A stretch of DNA of 64,000 nucleotides. It comes from Myxococcaceae bacterium. Its GTDB lineage: Bacteria > Myxococcota > Myxococcia > Myxococcales > Myxococcaceae. Positions 44,512 through 54,091 of this stretch are shown one piece after another; the stretch's first letter is position 1, and each line of letters begins with the position of its first letter. The stretch covers positions 1-64,000 of the forward strand of contig JAIBBQ010000001.1 in the NCBI GenBank assembly GCA_019694595.1, written 5' to 3'. Made by a program: the position numbers and the translations under genes. Under the pieces are notes generated by a model that was not told where the DNA came from, searched no databases, and worked only from the letters and a program-made list of their open reading frames with translations.

Positions 44512-47475
44512 ATGGCGCCCCGGGTCCCCACAGGACTGCCTCGCCCGCTCCCTCCCCCGGGAGCCGGCGCCACGCGTGGGGCCACGCCGGTGGCGACCTC
44601 GACCGCGGCGACTCCGGCCCCGGCCCCCGACGCCGCGCGAGCCGCGTCGGTCCTCGCCTCGCCCGGGCCCGCCCCCCTGGTGTCCATCGAGGACGCAGCG
44701 CCGGTGCGCTCGATGCGGGACATCGTGCAGGGCAGCAGCCTCGGCAGGCTGAAGCACCTCGCCAAGCCGTTCCTCGACGGCGCCCAGCTCGACCCGCCAG
44801 CCGCCGGGGAGCTGCGCACGCGCCTGGAAGCGCTCGGCCCCGGGGCAAGCCGGTTGACGGCCGTCGAGGCGGCCACCGCGCTGGGCCACACCTCCTGGGC
44901 GCCGGGGCTCGAGGCGCTCGGGTTCCCACGCGGACAAGGCCGCTCCTATCTCCTGGCTGCTAAGCTCACGCTCTTCATGGAGCGTTCCTTCCGGGGGGCG
45001 ACCGTGGACGAGCTGGGGGCGCTGTTCGCGCGCGCCACCCCGGGCGCGGAAGCGACCTTCGGCGCGATCGACGGCGACTACGTCCGCGCGCTCCAGAAGG
45101 CGTACCCGTTCATGCCCCAGTGGCAGACGTCTCCTGGCCCGAAGGTGGGCGACGACGACTGGCTGTCCGGGGAAGCGGTGGGCGACACCCAGGCCGAGCG
45201 TCTCCAGAACGCGCTCGAGGAACTCAACGAGATCTCCTTCGACATGCCGATCACCCGGTCGGTGGGTGAGCGGTACGCGGAGGAGAAGCCCCTCGCCAAG
45301 GCGAACGTGGTGATGGTGCAGCACGTGCTCGGACAGGCGAGCGGGCTGGTGCGGGCGATGACCGCCGCCGGGCTCGACCCCGCCAAGGCGGAGTTCGTCG
45401 GCATCCCCTACCAGCAGGGGCACGCGGTCGAGGCGACGGTGGAAGCCGAGTCGGGCATGCCGATGGAGGTGCCGCCGCTCGGCGACATCGACGCCATGTG
45501 GAAGTGCATCGGCGAGGCGATCGACCGCGCGGTGGAACGGCACCGCGAGAACGGCGAGCCCATCGTGGTGCTGGACGACGGCGGCTACGCGTCCAAGTAC
45601 ATCGTCGAGAAGTACCCCGAGCTGCAGAGCGCCTTCCGCGTGGTGGAGCAGACGACGCGCGGCCTCACCGAGATCTCGGCGCTCACCCCGGGGTTCCCGG
45701 TGGTCAACGTCGCCGGCTCGTACGGCAAGCGGCTCGAGTCGGCACAGATCGGCGAGGCGATCATCTCGTCGGTCTCCACCGTGCTCTCGGCGCTGGCGAC
45801 GGGGCTCAACAACCGCGCGGTGCTGGTGGTGGGCGCGGGCAAGGTGGGGACCGAGACCGCGCGCGCGGCCAGGGCTCACGGCGCCAAGAGCGTCGCGGTG
45901 TACGACCCCTACCTCACGCCGCAGCAGCGCAAGGCACTGGAGGCCGAAGGTTTCCGCGTCATCACCGACAAGGCCGAGGCGCTGAAGGACAAGTTCCTGG
46001 TGGTGGGCACCAGCGGTCACCGGTCCATCGACCTCGAGGACTTCACCCGGCTGGCCTCCGGCGACCCCGACCGCCCGGTGTTCATCGCCCAGGGCTCGAG
46101 CAAGCGCGTGGAGATCGACCACGTGGGGCTGCTCTCGCAGTCCACCGACGCGCAGGGCCGCCTGCGCCGCGTGCTCGCCGCCAAGGTGAACGACCAGGAG
46201 ACGTACCATTACTGGCTCAACGACGGCCGCCTCATCACCGCGCTGGCGAACGACCTCCCGGTGAACTTCCAGAGCATCAACTCGGTGGCCCCGGCCGACA
46301 TCGACCACGTGATGGCGCTGATGCTCACCGGGGCGGTGCAGGCGCTCCGCTCGACGGGCAGCGGCCTGGAGCCGCTCGACGAGGCGGCGCAGTTCCGCAT
46401 CCAGGCGCAGGGGGCGGGCCTGTCCGAGGCGCCGCCACTCGAAGGCCAGGTGGCGGTCACCGTCGGCGGCCGGAGCTACGCGGGCAGCCTCGAGCAGTGG
46501 GCCGAGCTCGCGCGCTCGGTCGGGACGCCGCCCCTGGCCCTGGCCGCGATTCACGGAGCCTTCGCCGACGCTCCGGCGAAGTCGGTGGAAAACCGCATCT
46601 CGCTCGACTGCCTGGGCGCGCCGCACGAGCTGTCCAACGCGATGCTCGACCAGGTACTGCAGCAGGTCATCGACGACATCGAGCTGCGCGACCAGGCGGC
46701 GGCTGCCAAGAGCATCACGCACCCGGGGAGGCGGACCGAGTTTCTCCCGGCGCTCGAGCGCCTGGTGGCGAACGACGCGCTCACCGAGGAGCAGCGTGCG
46801 CAGGTCTCGGACCTGGTCCAGGAGCGGCTGCGGTTCGTGCAGGACCGCAGCTTCCGCACCCAGCTCCGCGGGCCCCAGCGCCCTGCCGATGCTCCCGAGC
46901 CGCGGGGCAACGCCTCGGTCTACGAAGGGGTGCGCGTGGGCTCGGGCGGCCGAGGCCCCCACACCTCGCTGCTGATGAAGCTCGCGCTCACCGACCCGCG
47001 CTTGCCGCAGGCGGAGCTCACGCCGTTCCTGAAGGACCCTTCGGTCCTGCAGCACCCGACCCCGGTCAACGTCTTCCTGGTGAAGAACCCGCGGCTGTCC
47101 TCGGCGGAGCTGGACACGCTGGCGAGCCGGGCCTTCGACCGGCTGGACCTGGCGCGCACCTTCGCCAGCTACTCGCGCTACCTCTTCGACCTCACGGAGT
47201 CGTTCGCCGCCCACCCCAACGCCTCCAGCGCGTTGCGCGAGCGCATGGCGAAGTACCAGGCGCTCATCGAGAGCCTGGCGCAGGGCACGCCGCTGGGCTC
47301 CGACCTCTGGCCGCACCAGCTGGGCACGCAGCTGCCCCAGTACCAGGACCTCAAGGGGACCCCCGCGAGGATGGACGCCGAGATTTCCGGCTTGAGCAAG
47401 GGCCTGCGCATCTCCCGCGAGGACCTGAACCAGCACCTCGCGAGGCTCGGGCTCCCGCCCGTTCCACTCGCCTGA
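44512..47475 (+). CDS. large protein with diverged adenosylhomocysteinase-like NAD-binding core
   Basis: The 987-residue product has a Pro/Ala/Thr-rich N-terminus (to about 60) and no signal peptide. Its core, about 240-630, follows the S-adenosylhomocysteine hydrolase plan: DMPITRSVGERYAEEKPLAK, MVQHVLGQASGLVRAM, a VVLDDGGY at 352-359, NVAGSYGKRLESAQIGEAI, and a Rossmann motif GAGKVG at 441-446 followed by AHGAKSVAVYDPYL. By hand alignment the Asp-Asn pair after the conserved Lys in true hydrolases (TKSKFDN) reads ESA here, so the normal reaction is doubtful. The last 250 residues are helical with Asn-Pro repeats (VFLVKNPRLSSAELDTLA). Function unknown. Confidence 0.65.
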   Translation: MAPRVPTGLPRPLPPPGAGATRGATPVATSTAATPAPAPDAARAASVLASPGPAPLVSIEDAAPVRSMRDIVQGSSLGRLKHLAKPFLDGAQLDPPAAGELRTRLEALGPGASRLTAVEAATALGHTSWAPGLEALGFPRGQGRSYLLAAKLTLFMERSFRGATVDELGALFARATPGAEATFGAIDGDYVRALQKAYPFMPQWQTSPGPKVGDDDWLSGEAVGDTQAERLQNALEELNEISFDMPITRSVGERYAEEKPLAKANVVMVQHVLGQASGLVRAMTAAGLDPAKAEFVGIPYQQGHAVEATVEAESGMPMEVPPLGDIDAMWKCIGEAIDRAVERHRENGEPIVVLDDGGYASKYIVEKYPELQSAFRVVEQTTRGLTEISALTPGFPVVNVAGSYGKRLESAQIGEAIISSVSTVLSALATGLNNRAVLVVGAGKVGTETARAARAHGAKSVAVYDPYLTPQQRKALEAEGFRVITDKAEALKDKFLVVGTSGHRSIDLEDFTRLASGDPDRPVFIAQGSSKRVEIDHVGLLSQSTDAQGRLRRVLAAKVNDQETYHYWLNDGRLITALANDLPVNFQSINSVAPADIDHVMALMLTGAVQALRSTGSGLEPLDEAAQFRIQAQGAGLSEAPPLEGQVAVTVGGRSYAGSLEQWAELARSVGTPPLALAAIHGAFADAPAKSVENRISLDCLGAPHELSNAMLDQVLQQVIDDIELRDQAAAAKSITHPGRRTEFLPALERLVANDALTEEQRAQVSDLVQERLRFVQDRSFRTQLRGPQRPADAPEPRGNASVYEGVRVGSGGRGPHTSLLMKLALTDPRLPQAELTPFLKDPSVLQHPTPVNVFLVKNPRLSSAELDTLASRAFDRLDLARTFASYSRYLFDLTESFAAHPNASSALRERMAKYQALIESLAQGTPLGSDLWPHQLGTQLPQYQDLKGTPARMDAEISGLSKGLRISREDLNQHLARLGLPPVPLA

Positions 47476-47515
47476 GCGCCTGCCCTCGGGCCGCCTTCGT
47501 GCTAGGCGAGCCGCC

Positions 47516-48763
47516 GTGGGGAACGAAGGCACAGCGAAGGACGCGGCGCCCGCGAAGACGGTGGTCTCGCTGACCGTGCTGGTGGCGGCGCTCGGCTACT
47601 TCGTCGACATCTTCGACCTCCAGCTCTTCAACCTGGTGAGCAAGAAGAGCCTGGTCGGCATCGGCATCACCGACGAAGCGCTGGTGAAGCAGTACGACTA
47701 CCTGCTCTTCCTCTGGCAGATGGGCGGCATGCTCATCGGCGGGCTCGTCTGGGGAATCCTGGGCGACCGGCTGGGCCGCAAGTCGACGCTCTTCGGGTCG
47801 ATCCTCCTGTACTCGGTGGCCAACATCGCCAACGGCCTGGTGACCTCGCTCGAGCAGTACGAGGCGGTGCGGCTGCTCGCGGGCCTGGGCCTCGCGGGCG
47901 AGCTCGGCGCGGCCATCACGCTCGTCTCGGAGACGATGGACAAGGAACGCCGCGGCTGGGGCACCATGGTGGTGGTGACGGTGGGGGCCTTCGGCGCGGT
48001 GGCGGCCAACCTCATCTCGCGCAACTTCTCGTGGCAGGTGTCCTACTTCGTGGGCGGCGGGCTGGGCCTCGCGCTGCTGGCGCTGCGCGTGGGCACCTTC
48101 GAGTCCACGATGTTCAACAAGGTGAAGAGCTCGACCGCGACCCGGGGCGACTTCTTCTCGCTCTTCCGCTCGGGGAAGAACGCGGTGAAGTACGTGGCCT
48201 GCATCCTGGTGGGCTTACCGGTGTGGTTCGTCATCGGCATCCTCATCAAGTTCTCGGATGCCTTCGGGCTGGCGACGGGGGTCGACGGCAAGGTCTCGCC
48301 GGGCGACGCCATCATGTACGCGTACCTGGGCCTGTCGGTGGGCGACCTCATCTCCGGCGCGCTGAGCCAGTGGCTGCGCAGCCGGCGCAAGGTGGTGTTC
48401 CTGTACCTGGTCACCACCGTGCTGCTCACCCTGGCCTACGTCTTCATCCCCGGCCTGAGCCTCGCGGCCTTCGGCTTCCTGTGCTTCCTGCTCGGGGCGG
48501 CGACCGGCTACTGGGCGCTGTTCGTCACCATCGCCGCGGAACAGTTCGGCACCAACATCCGCGCCACCGTCACCACCACCGTGCCCAACTTCGTGCGGGG
48601 CGGCGTCATCCCCCTGGTGCTGTCGTACAAGGCGCTCGAAGGTGCGCACGGCCCGGTGCAGGCCGCGCTGGTGGTGGGCGCGGTGAGCCTGGCGCTGGCC
48701 TTCGCGGCCACCTGGGTGCTGGGCGAGACGTTCGGGAAAGACCTCGACTACACCGAGGGCTGA
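47516..48763 (+). CDS. MFS transporter, sugar/organic-acid porter type
   Basis: The 415-residue product has twelve membrane helices. ALGYFVDIFDLQLFNLV in helix 1 carries the Asp pair typical of metabolite:proton symporters, and GDRLGRKSTLFGS is the loop 2-3 signature. RLLAGLGLAGELGAAITLVSE is the family's helix 4 motif. It probably imports a sugar or organic acid. The GTG start is used because it lies just before the conserved N-terminal helix. Confidence 0.85.
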   Translation: MGNEGTAKDAAPAKTVVSLTVLVAALGYFVDIFDLQLFNLVSKKSLVGIGITDEALVKQYDYLLFLWQMGGMLIGGLVWGILGDRLGRKSTLFGSILLYSVANIANGLVTSLEQYEAVRLLAGLGLAGELGAAITLVSETMDKERRGWGTMVVVTVGAFGAVAANLISRNFSWQVSYFVGGGLGLALLALRVGTFESTMFNKVKSSTATRGDFFSLFRSGKNAVKYVACILVGLPVWFVIGILIKFSDAFGLATGVDGKVSPGDAIMYAYLGLSVGDLISGALSQWLRSRRKVVFLYLVTTVLLTLAYVFIPGLSLAAFGFLCFLLGAATGYWALFVTIAAEQFGTNIRATVTTTVPNFVRGGVIPLVLSYKALEGAHGPVQAALVVGAVSLALAFAATWVLGETFGKDLDYTEG

Positions 48764-48764
48764 A

Positions 48765-48790
48765 GGGCCCTCGACTTCGACGAGGCCTTT
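48765..48790 (+). terminator. weak hairpin with short T-run after the MFS gene
   Basis: CCTCG (48769-48773) and CGAGG (48781-48785) form a short stem 5 bp after the MFS stop, followed by CCTTT. It is a marginal candidate for factor-independent termination. Confidence 0.25.
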
Positions 48791-48805
48791 GAGCATCCTT
48801 CCAAC

Positions 48806-49297
48806 GTGGCCGCGACGCGCATCATGTCCTTCAGCTCGACCAAGCTCCGGCTGGAGATCCCCATGGCGCACTTCGAGCGCCTGCCGGCCGCGCTGGGCGC
48901 GGTGGTCACCGACGCGCCCGACGGCACCCGGCTCCTCGCGCTGCCCGACATGCCCGGCTGCGCGATGCGCTTCCTGATGCGCGAGGGCGCAGCGCACCTC
49001 ATCGCGGTGCAGCTCGAAGGCGACGTGCGCGGGCGCTTCTTCCAGCAGGTGCTGGGGGCGCTGATGATCGAGTACCGCGGCGACATGGACTGCGAGATCA
49101 AGTGGGCCCCGCGCGGCGGCACCTCGAACGTGGTGGTGGTCAACGGCGAGACCGAGGACCCGCTCCTGATGTCGCTGGTGGCGGCGAAGGATCGCGCCGA
49201 CGGCGACAGCCGCGTCGAGGAGCTCCTCTCGGAAGCACGCGACGCCTGGGCCGAGTACCAGAAGACCAAGGCCGGCCGCGGCGTGCGCGACGTCTGA
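48806..49297 (+). CDS. conserved-looking protein of unknown function
   Basis: The 163-residue product is soluble with mixed helix and strand. Recognisable only by composition, it has AVQLEGDVRGRFFQQVLGAL and a charged helical tail (EELLSEARDAWAEYQKTKAG). There is no signal peptide. GTG 48806 and ATG 48824 (MSFSSTKLRLEI) are both possible starts. Codon bias matches neighbouring genes, supporting that it is real. Confidence 0.55.
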   Translation: MAATRIMSFSSTKLRLEIPMAHFERLPAALGAVVTDAPDGTRLLALPDMPGCAMRFLMREGAAHLIAVQLEGDVRGRFFQQVLGALMIEYRGDMDCEIKWAPRGGTSNVVVVNGETEDPLLMSLVAAKDRADGDSRVEELLSEARDAWAEYQKTKAGRGVRDV

Positions 49298-49536
49298 GCG
49301 CCGGCGCTCGGCAGGGCGCGTCTGTGCGCGCTCGCCACACCTGCAACGCCAGCTGAAGGTGCACCGACCTGAAGGGCCGTGCAGGTCCGTGACCTGGGCC
49401 GAGCGCGCCGACCCTGCACCCCGGCGCCCAAGTGGCCGAGCCCACGACCCCACTGGCCTGGCGCGGACCTTGCCTGGTGCTCGGAGCCCACGAGCGCCGT
49501 GCGCACCGGTCCCACCTCGCCCCCGAGCCCGCCACG

Positions 49537-52500
49537 ATGATGCCCTTCTCACCTCTGCTCGCCGTCGTGCTGTGTGCTGCCCCCCAGGAACGTGCCGTGG
49601 CGCTGGAGACGCCGGAGGACACTCCGGTCCAGGGAGCCCTGGAGGCGCTCGCCGACGGCGGGGTGGCGGGCGCGGTGCGTGTGAGCGGAGCGCCGGCCCA
49701 CGGTACCGTGAAGCTCGACCCGCTCGAGGGCAGCAGGTTCACCTACACGCCGGGCAAGGACTTCCACGGCGCCGACGCCTTCAGCGTGCGCTCGAGCGCC
49801 GGCCGCGTCGCGATGAGCACTCGAGTCACGGTGCAGGTCGCCTCGGTGAACGACGCGCCTCAGGTGACGCCGCTCGTGCTGCGGACGGTGGAGGACGTGG
49901 CCGCGCGCGGAGTGCTCCAGGCGTCCGACGTCGACGGCGATCGCCTGAGCTACGCCATCGCCACGGCGCCCGCACACGGGGACGCGACGGTCGACCCCAC
50001 CGGCGCCGTCACCTACCGCCCGGCCCTGGACGCGCACGGCGACGACCGCTTCACGGTGTCGGTGAACGACGGCGCGGCCAGCGCGACGGCCGACGTCACC
50101 GTGACGGTGAGCTCCGTCAACGATGCGCCCACGCTCGCGACGCTCCGGCTCACCCTGCCGGAAGACGGCGTGGCGACCGGCCAGCTGTCGGCGAGCGACG
50201 TCGATGGCGACGCGCTCACCTACCGGGTGGTGCGGCCGCCGAAGCACGGCGCGGTGGAACTCGACGCCAGGAGCGGCGCGCTGCGGTACGTGCCCGCCGC
50301 CAACTTCCACGGGAATGACGTCGTGGGCGTGGCGGTCAGCGATGGCGCGCTGCAAGCGCAGACCACGGTCGAGCTCGAGGTGACCGCGGTGAACGACGCG
50401 CCCGCGCTCTCGAGCCTCACCCTGTCGACGAGCGAAGACGCTCCGACCCAGGGGGCGCTCGCGGGCACCGACCTCGACGGCGACACCCTGACCTACTCGC
50501 TGGTCCGTCCGCCCTCCCGCGGCCAGGCGACGGTGAACGCAAGCTCCGGCGCCGTCACCTACGTCCCGTCGCGCGACGCCAACGGCGAGGACACCTTCAC
50601 GGTGTCGGTGACCGACGGCGTCGCGAGCACGGAAGCCCTGGTGAAGGTGGCCATCGCCGCGGTGAACGACGCGCCGGCGGTGAGCGCCGCGTCGTTCTCG
50701 CCGAAGGAGGACGAGCCGTTCGAGGAGGCGGTGGTCGCCAGCGACGTCGACGGCGACGCGTTGACCTACTCCGTCGCGCGTGGTCCGAAACATGGCGAGG
50801 TGGTGCTCGACGCGAGGACGGGCCACTTCACGTACCGCCCGGTGCGCGACTTCCACGGTCCCGACGGGTTCGGCGTCGAGGTGAGCGACGGCCGGCTCAA
50901 GAGCGCCGCCGCGGTGACGCTGCAGGTCTCCGCCGTCAACGACGCCCCGGTCGCCAGGCCACTCGGCCTGACCACCCGGGAAGACGTCGCCGTGCGTGGC
51001 ACGGCGGTGGCCTCCGACGTCGATGGTGACGTGCTGACCTTCGTGATGGGCCGCTCGCCGGAGCACGGTCAGGCGACCGTCGATCCGGCCACCGGCGCCC
51101 TCACCTACTCGCCCGCCGCCGACTTCCACGGCAACGACGCTTTCACCCTCACGGTGCGCGACGGGCTGGCGAGCGCGGTGGTGGAGGTCTCGGTCGCGGT
51201 GAGCGCGGTCAACGACGCGCCCATCGCCGCAGCCGCGACGTTGCGGGTCGACGAGGACCAGGCGCTGGCTGCGGCGCTGCAGGGCACCGACGTCGATGGT
51301 GACCGGCTCACCTTCGCGCTGGGCCAGAAGCCCAAGCACGGCACCGCCACGGTGGAGGCGAACACCGGCGCGTTCACCTACGTGCCGGCCCACGACTTTC
51401 ACGGCCCCGACGAGCTCACCTTCCAGGTCTCCGACGGCGCGCTCACCTCCACCGCGGTCGTCACCCTGGACGTCACGTCGGTCAACGACGCCCCGGTCGC
51501 GCGGCCGCTGGCGCTGCGCACGGCGGAGGACACGGCGGTGCGCGGCACGGTGACGGCGACCGACGTCGACGCTCAGGCGCTGCGCTTCACCGTCAGTCAG
51601 CCAGCGGCCCACGGTCAGGCGTCGGTCGCCCCCGAGTCCGGCGCCGTGACCTACCTGCCCGCAGCCGACATCAACGGCACCGACACCTTCACCGTGACCG
51701 CCAGCGACGGTGAGCTCGAGGCATCGTCGGTGGTCTCGGTCACCATCACCCCCGTCTACGACCCGCCCCTGGTCCGCGCGGAGACCTTCGAGTGCCCCGA
51801 GGACACTGCCACCGAAGGACAGCTGCCGGCGTCGCACCCCGACGGCGCGCCGCTCACCTTCCGGCTCACCTCGTCGCCCAGGCTCGGGGTGGCCGAGCTC
51901 CTCGACGCCAGCACCGGCCGGTGGCGCTTCACGCCGGGCCCGGATCTCAACGGCAGCGACGTGGTGGCCTTCGAGGTGCGCGACCGCAGCACCACCGTGA
52001 AGGGCACCCTCTCGATTCACGTGAAGCCGGTGAACGACGCGCCGGTGCTGACCGCACTCAGGCTCGAGACGGTGGAAGGCGGAAGCGTCGAAGGCGTGGT
52101 CCAGGGGCGCGACGTGGACGGCGACCCGCTCACCCTGCGTCTCGCCACGCCGCCCAGGAGCGGGCGGGCCACGGTGGTGGACGCCGCGCAGGGCCGCGTG
52201 CGCTACGAGCCGGCGCCCCACGAGAACGGCGAGTTCACCTTCACCGTGACGGCGAGTGACGCCCAGGCCAGCTCGGCCCCGGTGCAGGTGACGGTGGTGG
52301 TGGAGGCGAGGAACGACGCGCCGGTGGCGAGCGATCAGACGCTGACCATCGACGAGGACGAGCAGGTGACCGGCACGCTCAAGGCCCTGGACGTCGACGG
52401 CGACGCGCTCACCTTCCGCCTCGGCTCCGCGCCGCAACACGGCACCGCGCAGGTGCTCGGGGCGACCACGGGCGGCTTCTCCTACGTGCCCGCCGACAAC

Positions 52501-52872
52501 TTCTCGGGCATCGACAGCTTCACCTTCGTGGCGACGGACCCGTCGGGCGCCACGTCCACCGGCACCGTGCGACTCACCGTGAAGCCGGTGAACGACCCAC
52601 CGGTGGCGTTCGGCCAGGACCTCGACGCGCCCACGCGAGGCCGGGTCTCCGGGCAGCTCAAGGGCTTCGACCGCGACTCGAGCGCGCTCCGGTTCGAGGT
52701 GCTCGAGCAGCCCTCGGTGGGCCACGTGCGCGACTTCGACCCCAGGACCGGCGCCTTCGTCTACGAGACCGACGGCTCCGAGGGAGACCAGACCTGGTTC
52801 GAGTACGTGGTCAGCGACGGCTCGCTCACCTCGGTGCCAGCCCGGGTCCGGCTCCACGTCCGTCAGCGGTAG
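49537..52872 (+). CDS. exported 12-repeat cadherin-like (tandem-95) protein
   Basis: The product of about 1111 residues has a signal peptide (MMPFSPLLAVVLCAAP) and then almost nothing but twelve repeats of 89-95 residues. Each carries an Glu-Asp opening, a calcium-binding-type DVDGDxLTY, PxHG, a TYxPxxDFHGxDxF block, VSDG and a closing VNDAP. This is the cadherin-like/Ig-like tandem-95 family found in large bacterial adhesins. It lacks the usual C-terminal secretion or anchoring domain, so it is either released or held by another factor. The upstream 239 bp contain no other supported gene. Confidence 0.88.
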   Translation: MMPFSPLLAVVLCAAPQERAVALETPEDTPVQGALEALADGGVAGAVRVSGAPAHGTVKLDPLEGSRFTYTPGKDFHGADAFSVRSSAGRVAMSTRVTVQVASVNDAPQVTPLVLRTVEDVAARGVLQASDVDGDRLSYAIATAPAHGDATVDPTGAVTYRPALDAHGDDRFTVSVNDGAASATADVTVTVSSVNDAPTLATLRLTLPEDGVATGQLSASDVDGDALTYRVVRPPKHGAVELDARSGALRYVPAANFHGNDVVGVAVSDGALQAQTTVELEVTAVNDAPALSSLTLSTSEDAPTQGALAGTDLDGDTLTYSLVRPPSRGQATVNASSGAVTYVPSRDANGEDTFTVSVTDGVASTEALVKVAIAAVNDAPAVSAASFSPKEDEPFEEAVVASDVDGDALTYSVARGPKHGEVVLDARTGHFTYRPVRDFHGPDGFGVEVSDGRLKSAAAVTLQVSAVNDAPVARPLGLTTREDVAVRGTAVASDVDGDVLTFVMGRSPEHGQATVDPATGALTYSPAADFHGNDAFTLTVRDGLASAVVEVSVAVSAVNDAPIAAAATLRVDEDQALAAALQGTDVDGDRLTFALGQKPKHGTATVEANTGAFTYVPAHDFHGPDELTFQVSDGALTSTAVVTLDVTSVNDAPVARPLALRTAEDTAVRGTVTATDVDAQALRFTVSQPAAHGQASVAPESGAVTYLPAADINGTDTFTVTASDGELEASSVVSVTITPVYDPPLVRAETFECPEDTATEGQLPASHPDGAPLTFRLTSSPRLGVAELLDASTGRWRFTPGPDLNGSDVVAFEVRDRSTTVKGTLSIHVKPVNDAPVLTALRLETVEGGSVEGVVQGRDVDGDPLTLRLATPPRSGRATVVDAAQGRVRYEPAPHENGEFTFTVTASDAQASSAPVQVTVVVEARNDAPVASDQTLTIDEDEQVTGTLKALDVDGDALTFRLGSAPQHGTAQVLGATTGGFSYVPADNFSGIDSFTFVATDPSGATSTGTVRLTVKPVNDPPVAFGQDLDAPTRGRVSGQLKGFDRDSSALRFEVLEQPSVGHVRDFDPRTGAFVYETDGSEGDQTWFEYVVSDGSLTSVPARVRLHVRQR
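49600..52872 (+). repeat. twelve tandem 267-284-bp coding repeats
   Basis: Repeat boundaries fall at the VNDAP-type codons near 49849, 50116, 50393, 50670, 50938, 51209, 51482, 51755, 52033, 52310 and 52594. Units are diverged but share GACGTCGACGGCGA-like and CCACGG-like DNA words, so recombination between units is possible. Confidence 0.8.
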
Positions 52873-52910
52873 CCGGGTCCTGAGGCCGCGGACGTCCGAG
52901 CGCCGTCCCC

Positions 52911-53891
52911 TCAGTACAGCGCGCGCAGCCCGCGGACGTCGCCCAGGCCCAGCGTGGCCGGCGCGTTGGTGCACGGACCGGTGGCGGTGCTCATGGTCAG
53001 CGTCGGGTGGCTCGACTCCGAGACGTGACCGAGGCCGAAGGCGTGGCCGAACTCGTGCGCCCCCACGCCCTCGATGGCGTAGCGGCTGGTGCACCCCGAC
53101 GGCGGCGCGTTGCCCGCGAACCAGTGGTACAGGCCCTTGTTGTACTTCACGTCGGCGCCCACGATGGCGCCCGCGCTGTACCAGTAGCAGGTGACCGCCA
53201 GCACGCCCTTGGGCAGCGTGCCGAAGCCCACCACGTTGGCGCCGTCGGGCGTGCCGCAGACGATGCTGGTGGTGCTGTTGGCGATGTTGGTGCCCCGGGT
53301 GGTCTGCCCCAGGTAGCGGTTGGTGGCGCTGATGGCGTCGGTGAGCCCGCAGTCGTTGGCGCCATTCACCACGTCGTTGGCCGCCTCGCGCAGCGACTGC
53401 TCGACGGCGGCGATGGAGTTCTCGGTCGGCGTGGACGCCGCCTGGAAGGACCAGGCGTAGGTGGTGGTCCACTTGGGGCCTTCGAGCGTGTACGCGCCGT
53501 CGGAGCACGCCGCGCTCAGGCCCTGGCTCAGGTTGGCGGTGTCGGCGACGAGCGGCGCGCCGAGGACCTGCTCGTCGACCGTGCCGGTCACCTTGCCGTC
53601 GTCGCCGGTGGCGATGCGCAGCTGGCGCCCGCCTCCGCCTTCGAGCTCCACGAAGGCCACCACCGTCTGGCCGCGAGGCGGGGCGACCGCGCCCAGGCCG
53701 TTCTTCGCCAGGGTGCGGCCGGGCGCCGCGTCCGGCGAGTCGAGCGCGAGCGCGTTGTCGAGCGAGGTCGCCTCGTCGCCCGGGTCGGTGTCGAACTCTG
53801 CGACACCGCACGATGCGGAGAGCGACACCAGCGCACCGAGGAAGAGCGGCGAGGACCGGCGGCGAACGGACTGCGCGAGCGAGGCGGGCAT
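52911..53891 (-). CDS. matrixin-like zinc metalloprotease lipoprotein
   Basis: The 326-residue product has a lipobox (SLSASC) after a basic N-terminus. The zinc site is the full metzincin motif HEFGHAFGLGH at 279-289, followed by a Met-turn (LTMS) near 305. It should be a surface-anchored endoprotease. The region before the catalytic domain (about 30-150) may be a propeptide. ATG 53891 has GGAG six bases upstream; an upstream in-frame start would bury the lipobox. It converges with the repeat-protein gene. Confidence 0.82.
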   Translation of the reverse strand: MPASLAQSVRRRSSPLFLGALVSLSASCGVAEFDTDPGDEATSLDNALALDSPDAAPGRTLAKNGLGAVAPPRGQTVVAFVELEGGGGRQLRIATGDDGKVTGTVDEQVLGAPLVADTANLSQGLSAACSDGAYTLEGPKWTTTYAWSFQAASTPTENSIAAVEQSLREAANDVVNGANDCGLTDAISATNRYLGQTTRGTNIANSTTSIVCGTPDGANVVGFGTLPKGVLAVTCYWYSAGAIVGADVKYNKGLYHWFAGNAPPSGCTSRYAIEGVGAHEFGHAFGLGHVSESSHPTLTMSTATGPCTNAPATLGLGDVRGLRALY

Positions 53892-54091
53892 GAACGGCTC
53901 CGGGCAGAGGGCAGCGCCGACAGTGCAGCTGCCGGGCCTGAGGCCAGGGCGTTGATGTTGCTCGCCTTCCGGGGCGTGAGGGGTGTCGACGCGAATGCCC
54001 CTTCGACACTCCACTGGAGCATCTCCGCCCCCCGAGCCGGCACCCGATTTGGCTCGCCGCCCGAGCGGCGCCGCGCCACAGTCCGCCCCCT
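53892..54091. other. 200-bp divergent intergenic region
   Basis: This gap separates the matrixin-like gene and the TldD-like operon and should contain both promoters. I see no convincing hexamer pair, hairpin or small gene in it. Confidence 0.4.

Noticed and set aside
44512-47475. Functional adenosylhomocysteinase (ahcY)
   Set aside because: The protein is twice the usual length, and the catalytic Asp-Asn after the conserved Lys appears changed.
49600-52872. Regularly spaced repeats as a possible CRISPR array
   Set aside because: The repeats are about 270 bp, diverged, in frame and encode cadherin-like domains.
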